In this document: in pieces, positions 23,891 through 32,691 of the stretch
Position numbering within the stretch: position 1 is the stretch's first letter
How the letters are laid out: every line of letters starts with the position of its first letter
DNA from: Gammaproteobacteria bacterium
GTDB lineage: Bacteria; Pseudomonadota; Gammaproteobacteria; Steroidobacterales; Steroidobacteraceae
Direction of reading: 5' to 3'
Assembly (NCBI GenBank): GCA_025355445.1
Contig: JANXZQ010000499.1
Coordinates: 1 to 37,594 of the forward strand
Length of the DNA: 37,594 bases
Notes under the pieces: generated by a model
The model's database searches: none
What the model saw: the letters and a program-made list of their open reading frames with translations, nothing else
Told to the model about the DNA's origin: nothing
Program-made: the position numbers and the translations under genes

Positions 23891-26268
23891 ATGACGCGAC
23901 AATCGGCCTGTGTATCGATAATCCGTCTTGGTTCCTTGCTCTGCTTCGCCACCCTCAATGTCGCTGTGGCCGCTGTCGCCGATTCAGAAATCCACGGCGA
24001 CAAGACAGTCCAGGGACTCCTCATGCCCGTGCGCGTGCAGCGTGACCGCTGGGGCGTTCCGCATATCTACGCGAAGAACCAACACGACTTGTTCTTCGCG
24101 CAAGGATTCGTCGTTGCGCAAGACCGGCTGTTCCAGATGGAACTATGGAAGCGCTCGGGCCAGGGCCGACTGGCGGAAGTACTCGGGGCGGGGGCGGTCG
24201 AGCGCGACAGCAATGCACGGCGACTGCGCTACCGCGGCAACATGAATACGGAATTCGCGAGTTATGCGCCGGACGCAAAGGCAATTCTCGAAGCCTTCAC
24301 TTCGGGCATCAATGCCTATATCGACGCCGCACAAGTGCTGGGGGGACCGGGGCTTCCGGTCGAGTTCGCGATGGCCGGATTCCGTCCTGAGCATTGGCAG
24401 CCCGAGGATTGTCTGAATCGCCTGGCCGCTTACGCCATGACAGGAAACGCAGGTGCGGAACTTCAACACGCTGAGCTCGTGTCTTTGTTGGGCGCCCGCC
24501 AGGCCACCGACCTGTTCGAGTTTGATCCCGCCGTCGCGTTGGATCCGGCGCCGGCGGCAAATTACACGGGCTTGTCGCCGAAACTTCTGAAGGACATCGT
24601 CAGTAGCGATCAGCGCATCGAGTTCCGGCCGCTACGGGAGAGCAATAACTGGACCATCTCCGGGAACTTGACCGCGACCGGAAAGCCTCTGCTGGCGAAC
24701 GATCCGCATCGCGTCATTGCACAGCCGTCGCTGCGATACATCGTGCATCTGGTGGCGCCGGGTTGGAATGTCATCGGCGCCGGCGAGCCCGGGCTGCCGG
24801 GCGTCGCCCTAGGCCACAATGAGCACATCGCCTGGGGATTCACGATCTTCGGTCTCGACCAACAGGACCTGTACTTGGAATCTCTCGATCCCGCCGATCC
24901 AGAGCGCTATGCGACTGCGAGCGGTTGGCAGCGCATGGAAACAAGAACCGAAGTCATCGCCGTGCGCAATTCGAAATCAGTCCCGGTACAAGTCAAATTC
25001 ACGCGGCATGGCCCGGTTCTATGGCAGGACGGCACGCGCGCGCTGGCCTTGCGCTGGGTGGGAGCGGAGCCGGGAACCGCCGGCTATCTGGGATCCCTCG
25101 CCCTTGATCGAGCGCAGAATTGGCAGCAATTCGAATCGGCCATGCCGCGTTGGAAAGTGCCTTCCGAGAATATTGTGTATGCCGATCGCCAAGGCAACAT
25201 CGGTGAACACTCCGCCGGCTTGGCGCCATGGCGAAAGACCTGGACCGGGATGTTGCCGGTCCCCGGTAATGGTGCGTTCGAATGGAGCGGTTTCGTCCCG
25301 ACGCCCAAGCTGCCGCATAGCTTCAACCCGGCGACCAGTTTCATCGCAACTGCCAATCAAAAGATGATCCCAGATCACTACGGTTACGCGGTGGGCTACG
25401 AATGGGCAGACCCGGCCCGCTATCTTCGCGCCAAGGAACTCGTCGAAGCCGCCAAGAGCGCCGGGCACAAACTGACGGTGGCGGACATGGAAGCCTTTCA
25501 GTTGGACGTCGTTTCGTTGCACGCGCGCGCCTTGCAAATTCTACTGCGTTCCGTGCTGGCCGACGAGATAACAAAGTCACCCGATCAGGACCGCTCGGCA
25601 GCGCAACTGCTGCTCTCCTGGGATTGCGCACTGCACGCGGATTCCCCGCAAGCCGCGCTCTATGAATTATGGGTTGTGGAATTGCGCAAGGCCGTTACCG
25701 TTTTGATCGTGCCTGAGAACGCTCGAGCAGCGTTGGGCCTGCTGTCCATTCCGCAGGTGATCGCCGTATTGACGCAGTCCCGCGCGGGCGTAGCCGGTTC
25801 GGCTCCGCCACAAGACGCCGCACGTTTGCTGCTGAGCACTTTACAGGACGCGCGAACTCGTTTGGTCGCTCTACAGGGGAGCGACATGCGAGGGTGGTCC
25901 TGGGGCCATCTTCACCACGTCCGATTCCTCCACCCGCTCGATAAATTATCCGGCGGCGCAGAACTGCTGGATAGAGGACCCGTAGAACGGCCGGGCGATG
26001 GGGATGTCCTGCAGGCGACATGTTCGAGGACGACACTTTCGATCAGCTCGACGGCGCCAGCTACCGGCAGATAGTGGATCTGGCAAACTGGGACAACTCG
26101 CGGGCGATCAACGTCCCTGGACAGAGCGGACAGCCCCGCAGTAAGCACTACGACGATCTCTTGCCGCTCTGGAGCGAGGGCCGTTATTTTCCCTTGGTCT
26201 ATTCCAAAGAGGCCGTGGATCGCAACACGACCGACACCTTGCAACTCGCGCCGATGCGCGCGCACTGA
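23891..26268 (+). pseudogene. Penicillin acylase family Ntn hydrolase, frameshifted near the 3' end
   Basis: A periplasmic amide hydrolase precursor. It has a signal peptide (LGSLLCFATLNVAVA), the alpha-chain start VQRDRWGVPHIYAKNQHDLF and FAQGFVVAQDRLFQME, and the beta-chain N-terminal nucleophile Ser in RESNNWTISG (Ser252 counting from GTG 23888, codon 24641-24643). The first frame continues to GDGDVLQAT and then runs out of family sequence, stopping at 26074. The true end is in another frame from about 26017: MFEDDTFDQLDGASYRQIVD, LANWDNSRAIN, GQSGQP, HYDDLLPLW, ending at 26268. A single-base loss just before 26020 would cause this. If real, the product lacks the last ~85 residues that pack around the active site. 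Members cleave penicillins, acyl-homoserine lactones or other N-acyl compounds; the substrate here is unknown. Confidence 0.82.
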
Positions 26269-26291
26269 GCGGGCACGGTCCGTCCGTACGG

Positions 26292-26297
26292 TATACT
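26292..26297 (+). promoter_or_regulatory. Candidate -10 element before the M20 peptidase gene
   Basis: TATACT lies 31 bases before the ATG at 26328, in the 59-base gap after the acylase-family reading frame. No good -35 is seen at the usual distance, so this is weak evidence that the peptidase can be transcribed on its own. Confidence 0.3.
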
Positions 26298-26327
26298 CAA
26301 TCCAACGAAAACAAAATGGGAAGCCGC

Positions 26328-27740
26328 ATGATGAACCGATTGGTCCTCGCCGGAATTGCACTCGTGAGCCTGTCGGCGCCGGCGCTCGCCGCAACGGCCT
26401 CGCTCACTCCGGGTCAGGCCGAGTTCCGCGCCCTGTACAAGGAACTGGTCGAGACCAATACCACACTCTCATCGGGCAGCTGTACCCTGGCGGCCGAGCG
26501 GCTGGCCGCGCATCTAAAGTCGGCCGGATTTAGTGACTCCGACCTGCACTTGTTCACAGCGCCCGACCATCCCAAGGAGGGCGGACTCGTCGCCATATTG
26601 ACGGGGCGCGATCCGAAGGCAAGACCCGTATTGATGCTGGCGCACTTGGACGTGGTCGAAGCGCGGCGCGAGGATTGGACGCGCGATCCCTTCGTCCTCG
26701 TTGAAGAAAACGGCTTCTTTTTCGCTCGAGGAGCCGCCGATGACAAGTCCATGGCGGCGATCTGGGTCGATACGCTGTCGCGGTACAAGAAAGAAGGCTA
26801 CCGGCCCAAGCACACGTTGAAGATGGCGCTGACCTGTGGCGAAGAGACCAGCGGTGCCTTCAATGGCGCACAGTATTTAGCCGCCAATAAGCGCGATCTG
26901 ATCGATGCCGCATTCGCCTTGAATGAGGGCGGGGGTGGAATGCTGGATGCGCAGGGCAAACCGATCTTTCAGGGTATCCAGGTCGGCGAAAAGCTTTCAC
27001 AGAACTACACGCTCGAGGTGACGAACCCGGGCGGTCACAGTTCCCGTCCCTTGCCGGACAACGCCATCTATCATCTGGCGAACGCCCTCGTCCGCGTCCA
27101 GGGGCATCCGTTTCCCGTGGAATTCAATGACACCACGCGCGACTACTTCACGCGATTGGCCCCGACCCGGACGCCTGAAGAGCAGACAGCGCTCGCCGCG
27201 CTGCTGAAGGATTCCACCAACGAATCGGCGCGCGCGCTGCTGGAGCGCGATCCCGACATCAACGCCATCCTGCACACGAACTGCGTCGCGACATTGCTCA
27301 GCGCCGGCCACGCCACCAATGCCCTGCCCCAGCGCGCGACGGCGAATGTCAATTGCCGCATTTTCCCGCGGACCAGCGCGGAAACGGTTCGTCAAACGCT
27401 CGAACAGGTCATCGCCGATGCCAGCGTCCACGTGTCGCTGCGCGAGGTGCGCAATGCACCCGCACCACCGCCGCCGCTCGACCCCAAGGTGTTGGGCCCC
27501 GCCGAAAAACTGGCTCGCGAGATGTGGCCCGGAACGCCGCAGCTGCGTCTGATGTCGGCCGGCGCAACGGACGGCGCGTTCCTCACCCCCGTCGGCATTC
27601 CGACCTACGGCATCTCGGGCGATTTTGGAGATCCTGACGGCAACGGCGCGCACGGCCTCAACGAATACCTGCGCGTGAAGGTGGTCTATGACAGCCGCGA
27701 CTACCTCTACCGGTTGATGAAGATTTACGGAGACCAGTAA
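26328..27740 (+). CDS. Secreted M20 family metallopeptidase
   Basis: A 470-residue zinc peptidase. The signal peptide (residues 1 to about 21) reads MNRLVLAGIALVSLSAPALA. Metal ligands and catalytic residues are visible: H106 and D108 in AHLDVVEA, D138/D139 in GAADDKS, and the E172-E173 pair in CGEETSG. A bacterial-exopeptidase dimerisation domain follows (GGHSSRPLPDNAIYHLANAL). M20 enzymes release C- or N-terminal amino acids or deacylate amino acids. GGGAAG just upstream favours ATG 26328 or 26331 over ATG 26316. Same strand as the acylase-family gene and 59 bases behind it, so the pair may once have released and trimmed N-acyl amino acids or peptides in the periplasm. Confidence 0.93.
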   Translation: MMNRLVLAGIALVSLSAPALAATASLTPGQAEFRALYKELVETNTTLSSGSCTLAAERLAAHLKSAGFSDSDLHLFTAPDHPKEGGLVAILTGRDPKARPVLMLAHLDVVEARREDWTRDPFVLVEENGFFFARGAADDKSMAAIWVDTLSRYKKEGYRPKHTLKMALTCGEETSGAFNGAQYLAANKRDLIDAAFALNEGGGGMLDAQGKPIFQGIQVGEKLSQNYTLEVTNPGGHSSRPLPDNAIYHLANALVRVQGHPFPVEFNDTTRDYFTRLAPTRTPEEQTALAALLKDSTNESARALLERDPDINAILHTNCVATLLSAGHATNALPQRATANVNCRIFPRTSAETVRQTLEQVIADASVHVSLREVRNAPAPPPPLDPKVLGPAEKLAREMWPGTPQLRLMSAGATDGAFLTPVGIPTYGISGDFGDPDGNGAHGLNEYLRVKVVYDSRDYLYRLMKIYGDQ

Positions 27741-27742
27741 TA

Positions 27743-27779
27743 CATTTTCCGGCCTCGCGGCGGGCTGCTACGGAAAATG
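27743..27779. terminator. Inverted repeat between convergent genes, possible two-way terminator
   Basis: CATTTTCCG (27743-27751) and CGGAAAATG (27771-27779) are perfect 9-base arms around a 19-base GC-rich loop. It spans the gap between the M20 peptidase stop and the stop of the convergent lipoprotein gene (whose TAG lies in the loop). The A/T part of the arms could give a short U run in both directions, but no long U tract follows, so the terminator role is only plausible. Confidence 0.45.
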
Positions 27780-30089
27780 CAGTGTGTTCTGGTACCCCAA
27801 ACGCCAGGAGACACCGTCGGCCGACTTCCAGACGATGTCGTTCGACCAATAGCGCGACTGGCTGCTCCCTACGACGAATACTGTTCCGCTGAGAACGGCA
27901 AAGGCGCCATTCGGAACGTCGCTCGAGCGTTGTTGCCAAGTGCCTCCGTCACTCGAACACCACACATCGTGGACGCTGACCGAGCCTGGATACAGACATA
28001 TATCGCCGCCTATTGATACTCCCGGCCCGAATGTCTGCTTCGGCAGCGTGTCGTCGGACGCAACCTGGGTCCAGACGGACCCGTCCGGCGATGACCACGC
28101 GTCACTTGCGATCGTGGATGTGGACAGTGACGTGTAACCGCCGATGACATACACCAGATTGTTGTGCACGACCACTCGATAGCCCAAGCGGGGCCCGTAA
28201 GGCGCATTGGCCAGCGCCTGTGTCCAGCTTGCGCCATCTGACGATGACCACACTTCAGGGATAGTACCGTCTGTATCGCTGCCCGCGAACGCCAGCAATT
28301 TTCCGTTCACCTCGACCACCTGATTGAGGTTCGTGGCGGAAAACGGAGCGGCGTTCGTCAACACAGACCAGCTTTTCCCGTCAGTGCTTTGCCACACTTG
28401 TCGGTAATAGTTGGGCGCGGAATACTGCCAGCCGGCAATGAGAATCAGCCTATCCGACCGGGCCAGCATCTGGGCCAAACTGCTGACGGCCGGGGTGGTG
28501 TGCGACTGCTCCGTCCAGTCGATTCCGTTGGCCGAAGTCCATAGCTCCGTCTCATCGCCCAAAGCCCAGAGGCTATTCTTAAACGGAACCATCGCTATCA
28601 CCGACGCACCCGGGACCGCCGCTGACAACGAGTGTTTGGACCAAGATTCGCCGCCGGTGGAGGACCACACTTCATCGCTTCCGCCTCCGATGACCCACAG
28701 TTGGCCGTTCAGATACTCGGCACCTTCCTCGAAGCGAGCTGAGAATTGAGCACTGCCCGTGACCAGAGTCCATTTGCGCCCGTCGAAGCTGGACCAAACA
28801 TCGCGCTGGGCACTCTGATATCCGTCATTTCCGGCAATGAGCCACAGCTGTTTTCCGTCCGTAATGACGCGTTGAGAAAAACGCGCGCCAAATTCAGCTT
28901 GTGCGGTCTCCTGTACCCAGCTGGCACCGTCGGCTGAAGACCAGATATCTGCGTACACGCCGCCCCAGAATCCTCCCAAAATCCACAAGCGCCCGTTGAA
29001 TGACACAAGCTCAGCAAACTCCCGACCGCCCCACGGCGCGGCGGTCGTTGCGGCGGTCCAGGCTGCGCCATCCGTAGAACACCAGACGTCATTGGCAAGC
29101 TGATTCGCTGAGAATTGCCCTCCTGCAATACACATGGCGCCGTCGGAAGCGGCTGCTGCAAAGAACGCTCGTGCGGGAAATGCGCTCGCTGTCGCCTGTT
29201 TCCATGTCTTGCCATCCGAAGACGTCCAGACATCATTCAGCACCGCCCCTGTCGACATGCTTTCTCCACCAATCACCCAAAGGGCATTCTTGAACGCAAG
29301 CAGCTTGAAATAGTTGCGCGCAGGGAAGCCCGCATCGGCATTCTCCAGTTGCCAATTCGACCCATCGGCTGAAGACCATACCTGGTTGGGGGCCTGGAAG
29401 TTTCCCGTGACCAACCAGTGCCTGCCGTTGTGGGCGGTGGACCCAAAATTCCTCTGCGTTCCGAACTTCTGTTCCGGGAGGACAATGGGTTCGGTCACCT
29501 TGGCACCGTATTGCAACCAGTAAGCTGCCGGCTTCTGCAGGGTGGCGACAGAGTCCGTCAACAGAGACGCAGAAGCCGGCGTCTGAGTTCCGTCGCTGCA
29601 CACCGAGTAGTGGGAGGGATCGCATGCCAGATCCGTCGAGCGAGAGAAATCCATTTCGAGGTAGTCAGAAATGAACGACACTTGAGTGTCTGACGGACCG
29701 ATCCAGGCATTGATACCGATGGTTCTGGGGGCAATGTGCATCGAGTAGCTGGCTTGCGCGGCCAGGTAATTCGCGTCCGACGCTTTGGACGCTGTGATGA
29801 CAACGTCCCCGACCGTAACCAACGTGACTTGGCTGGTGTTCGCGTCCACTTTTGCAAGCGAAGGCATGCTGCTCGTATAGGTGATAGCGCCTGTGCCCGC
29901 ACCTCCGGAAGCCGGATTCGAATAGGATGCGTCATCCAGGATAGCGTTCACAGGTCCCGCATTTGCGAATGAAATGGACTGCGCCTGCGGTGATGGCGGT
30001 GGTGACGTTGGTGGTGCGCCGCCGCCTCCACCTCCGCAGGCAGCCAAAGCAACCGTCAGCAGGCCTGCTAAATATGCACGAAGTGTCAT
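27768..30089 (-). CDS. Lipoprotein with Ig-like domain and 12 WSSxDG propeller repeats
   Basis: A 773-residue lipoprotein. The signal peptide ends in the lipobox LAAC, followed by a Gly run and a Pro/Ser linker. Residues about 38-120 form a bacterial Ig-like/MBG-type domain (GTGAITYTSSMPSLAKVD, then ITASKASDANY). From about residue 225 twelve repeats of roughly 45-55 residues follow, each with VW-S-S-x-D-G-x-x-W, a variable stretch often containing F-x-A-R, and LW-V-I-G-G (kelch-like). Twelve units could build two six-bladed propellers. The protein is probably on the cell surface or in the outer membrane periplasmic face, in a binding role. It lies 10 bases downstream of the other beta-repeat lipoprotein gene, so they form an operon. 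Confidence 0.87.
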   Translation of the reverse strand: MTLRAYLAGLLTVALAACGGGGGGAPPTSPPPSPQAQSISFANAGPVNAILDDASYSNPASGGAGTGAITYTSSMPSLAKVDANTSQVTLVTVGDVVITASKASDANYLAAQASYSMHIAPRTIGINAWIGPSDTQVSFISDYLEMDFSRSTDLACDPSHYSVCSDGTQTPASASLLTDSVATLQKPAAYWLQYGAKVTEPIVLPEQKFGTQRNFGSTAHNGRHWLVTGNFQAPNQVWSSADGSNWQLENADAGFPARNYFKLLAFKNALWVIGGESMSTGAVLNDVWTSSDGKTWKQATASAFPARAFFAAAASDGAMCIAGGQFSANQLANDVWCSTDGAAWTAATTAAPWGGREFAELVSFNGRLWILGGFWGGVYADIWSSADGASWVQETAQAEFGARFSQRVITDGKQLWLIAGNDGYQSAQRDVWSSFDGRKWTLVTGSAQFSARFEEGAEYLNGQLWVIGGGSDEVWSSTGGESWSKHSLSAAVPGASVIAMVPFKNSLWALGDETELWTSANGIDWTEQSHTTPAVSSLAQMLARSDRLILIAGWQYSAPNYYRQVWQSTDGKSWSVLTNAAPFSATNLNQVVEVNGKLLAFAGSDTDGTIPEVWSSSDGASWTQALANAPYGPRLGYRVVVHNNLVYVIGGYTSLSTSTIASDAWSSPDGSVWTQVASDDTLPKQTFGPGVSIGGDICLYPGSVSVHDVWCSSDGGTWQQRSSDVPNGAFAVLSGTVFVVGSSQSRYWSNDIVWKSADGVSWRLGYQNTLHFP

Positions 30090-30099
30090 GTAAGACTCC

Positions 30100-32346
30100 T
30101 CAATCCTTTAGGTTCACCGCGAGAACGGTGCCGTTGGCATCACCGGCGGTATCGACTGCCACAACGTATAGAACGCCGTCGGCAGACAGAGCGAGCCGAC
30201 CCGCTATTGGAATGCTCCAGACGGCCTGGTGAGTGCTTTGACTGATGGCATACGTCGTAGTGTTGGTACTCACGAATACCAAGTTGTTCGTTGCGAGCAC
30301 ATCGCCGACAAACCGAATCTCTGACCGATAAAGTTGCGGAGCCCATGACCACAGCAGCGTTCCGTCTGATTCCGAGCGGGCTTCGAGACGGTAAGGTGAC
30401 GAATTGACCGCGTACAGCATGGAACCGCCGTAGGCAGGGTTGCCGCTGTATCCGCCCGGAACCTGCCAGCGTAGGGATTGCGCGTTCGTGTCGAAATCCA
30501 GCAGGGAGTTAGCGTTGGGATTGCCTACATTGACTGCAAACACTGACCCGGGTTGTCCCAGCACCGGCGCAGAAAACATATTGTCTCCATTCCAGTGAAA
30601 GCTCGGGTCCGCAATGGAGGCGACCAATGTTCCAGAGTGGCGGTCGACCACACTCAACTGCCCGGCTGACGAGCTAGGCCCGCCGGTATACGCGTATGCG
30701 TAGTCGGCATCCACGGCAGGTGTCCATTCGTCGTACTGCTGTAGCATCGTGAAAAACGATTGCGTGCCCACATTCGCGTCAAAGGCATACATGCCGCCGA
30801 AGTAACCGCCGTCCTCGAACACCACGCCGTTATCCACTGTTGGAGCCAGATAGCGCTCCCCCTGGGAATCGAATGCTGTCTGGAATATCCGAGTGCCGTC
30901 GTTTGCGTTAAATCCATACATCCAAGTCGCCTGCTGTGGACTGGTTGTCACGAACACCTTCCCAGCGGAGATCGCGGGAGGATTCAAGGTAGCGATGATG
31001 TTGATGCCGGCGAGATCAACGGCGAAATCGTGCTGCCATACGATACTGTGGTCCAACTCATTCAGGGCATAGGTCACATAGCCGGAGTTGACGTATAGGC
31101 GTCCGGCACCGGTCGTTACGGTGCTGACTTGTTTGTCTGGTGCCGTCCATAGCCAACGGCTCGCGAAAACGGTTGGATCAAGCGTGACCGGCACAAAGCC
31201 GGAGTGCGCCGCGTTTCGCTGAAAGGTCTCCCAATCACCTACGCCAGGCCATGGCGTCAGGGGTGTCAAGCCGGAATTGGTATTTGTCCCGATCTGTACG
31301 TCGAACGGCACAAGCACCGGCGAACCGGGCGCAGACTGCACGCAGGTCTGGTCGTGGCATACGTTAAGTTGGAATGACCCCGTGTAGTGGCCCGCGGCGA
31401 GCGAGGGATTCGCCTGAACGGTCAGTGTGTAGTGATTGGACATCTCAGCAGAGAGCGTCGCTGTGCCCAACAGCGTCCCGCTCGAGTCATTGACGCTGAC
31501 GTAGATCGGAAATGAAAGCCCGGTCGCCACCGTCGCCGACACTTTGATCAGAAAGGGAACGGGGTCGCCTGCCGCGAACGTGCCGTTGGCAGAGGCCGGG
31601 TTCAAGGTGAGAGCCGGCGGCGCAGCAAGTACTGTGAACTCGTACGGTACCGGGACCGGAGAGCCGGTGAGCGGCGATGTGCATGCGGAATCGTTGCAGA
31701 GGTTGAGGAATAGCGTTCCGTTACGGTGCCCAGAGGTGAGCGAACTCGCGGGTTGCACGGTGATCGAGTAGGAACCATTGTTGTTCGCCGTTATTGATCT
31801 TGCCGCAGATAGAACGCCGTCCGGGTCCGTCAAGGACACGAAGGCCGGAACAGTGATGGGCGTGGCCGGGGTCACTGTAATCGTCAACGCATTCGGCGAT
31901 CCCGCCGTAAATGTGGTCGACAGGACGCTCGGTGCCAGCGCGTAAGCAGCTATTACGGAAAATTCGAACGCGACGGACACAGGCGATCCGGCGACAGGTT
32001 GGGTGCAACCTTGGTCATGACAGATACTTACCTGGAAGCTGCCCGTATATTGGCCAGCCACGAGGGTGGATGAAGTCATGAGGCCGACGGAATAGGACTC
32101 TCCGGCGCGGGGGGTGAGCGTCGCGGTTGGCTGCAGCACTCCTTTCTGATCTGTGATTTTTACGTAAAGGGCGCCCGGCAATGGCGCCGTCGCTGTTGCT
32201 ACAACCGTCAGCTGCGTGCTCGTTCCTGCTACATAGGTGGCGGTCACCGACGTAGGAGCCAGCGTAATTGCCGGTGCCGGCCCAGCACCGCCGCCGCCGC
32301 AGGCACTGATTAACCATGCACAAACGGCAAGCGTTACCGCTTTCAT
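30100..32346 (-). CDS. Lipoprotein with three CX4C beta modules and a PQQ-like propeller
   Basis: A 748-residue lipoprotein. ATG at 32346 is chosen because it gives MKAVTLAVCAWLISAC with a lipobox and has AGGGAAG upstream; an ATG at 32499 would add 51 residues with no signal-peptide character. Three tandem modules of about 108-112 residues follow (about 25-133, 134-241, 242-353). Each ends with a CX4C pair (CHDQGC, CNDSAC, CHDQTC) followed by GSPV and a V-x-(F/Y)-(E/D)-F strand. Residues about 360-748 form a PQQ-like/quinoprotein-type beta-propeller starting DWETFQRNAAHSGFVPVTL, probably a structural propeller with no bound cofactor. Likely surface-exposed or periplasmic. It is the first gene of a two-gene operon with the WSSxDG-repeat lipoprotein. 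Confidence 0.87.
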   Translation of the reverse strand: MKAVTLAVCAWLISACGGGGAGPAPAITLAPTSVTATYVAGTSTQLTVVATATAPLPGALYVKITDQKGVLQPTATLTPRAGESYSVGLMTSSTLVAGQYTGSFQVSICHDQGCTQPVAGSPVSVAFEFSVIAAYALAPSVLSTTFTAGSPNALTITVTPATPITVPAFVSLTDPDGVLSAARSITANNNGSYSITVQPASSLTSGHRNGTLFLNLCNDSACTSPLTGSPVPVPYEFTVLAAPPALTLNPASANGTFAAGDPVPFLIKVSATVATGLSFPIYVSVNDSSGTLLGTATLSAEMSNHYTLTVQANPSLAAGHYTGSFQLNVCHDQTCVQSAPGSPVLVPFDVQIGTNTNSGLTPLTPWPGVGDWETFQRNAAHSGFVPVTLDPTVFASRWLWTAPDKQVSTVTTGAGRLYVNSGYVTYALNELDHSIVWQHDFAVDLAGINIIATLNPPAISAGKVFVTTSPQQATWMYGFNANDGTRIFQTAFDSQGERYLAPTVDNGVVFEDGGYFGGMYAFDANVGTQSFFTMLQQYDEWTPAVDADYAYAYTGGPSSSAGQLSVVDRHSGTLVASIADPSFHWNGDNMFSAPVLGQPGSVFAVNVGNPNANSLLDFDTNAQSLRWQVPGGYSGNPAYGGSMLYAVNSSPYRLEARSESDGTLLWSWAPQLYRSEIRFVGDVLATNNLVFVSTNTTTYAISQSTHQAVWSIPIAGRLALSADGVLYVVAVDTAGDANGTVLAVNLKD

Positions 32347-32510
32347 TGTTGTTATTCTTCCCTGAAGTTTGTTCGGCGAACGGATTGTCCGCCACTGAGT
32401 AGGGACATTGCAACGCTTGGGGAAGTCGTCGGGTTCTTGGCAGAATGCAACAGGTCCGCCACGGGCGACCGCCACTTGACAAAACATGGCTCCGACCACT
32501 AAGGGAGACG

Positions 32511-32678
32511 ATGAATACCGAACCCACTTTTGACGATATGACGTCGCGGACGGTCGATCAGCAATTCCGGGCGCAATTGTTCTTCAAGTACGAGAACCCG
32601 CAGCGGGCTGGCGCGTTCAAATTTCGCGGTGCATTTAATGCGGTATCCAATCTGACTCCGCAACAGCGGCGCGCCGGC
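32511..32678 (+). pseudogene. Fossil: truncated threonine dehydratase / serine racemase-type PLP enzyme
   Basis: An ATG at 32511 with AAGGGAG upstream opens about 56 codons that read EPTFDD, then MTSRTVDQQFRAQLFFKYEN, then PQRAGAFKFRGAFNAV. FFK-x-EN-x-QR-x-GAFKFRGA is the signature around the PLP-binding Lys of IlvA/threonine-dehydratase-type enzymes. In intact members about 20-25 residues including an RTPV motif lie between PTFDD and the S-R-T-x-D stretch; they are missing here. After QRRAG (ending 32678) the frame turns into sequence antisense to the antiporter end. So this is an internally deleted, 3'-truncated relic. TTGACA at 32476-32481 may remain from its promoter. Apart from this, the 32347-32691 gap holds the upstream region of the lipoprotein operon and a short palindrome, GTTCG-g-CGAAC, at 32371-32381. 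Confidence 0.68.
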
Positions 32679-32691
32679 GACAATCCTGCCC

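Noticed and set aside
32347-32499. A 51-residue N-terminal extension of the PQQ-like lipoprotein from ATG 32499
   Set aside because: It would bury the signal peptide and lipobox inside the protein.
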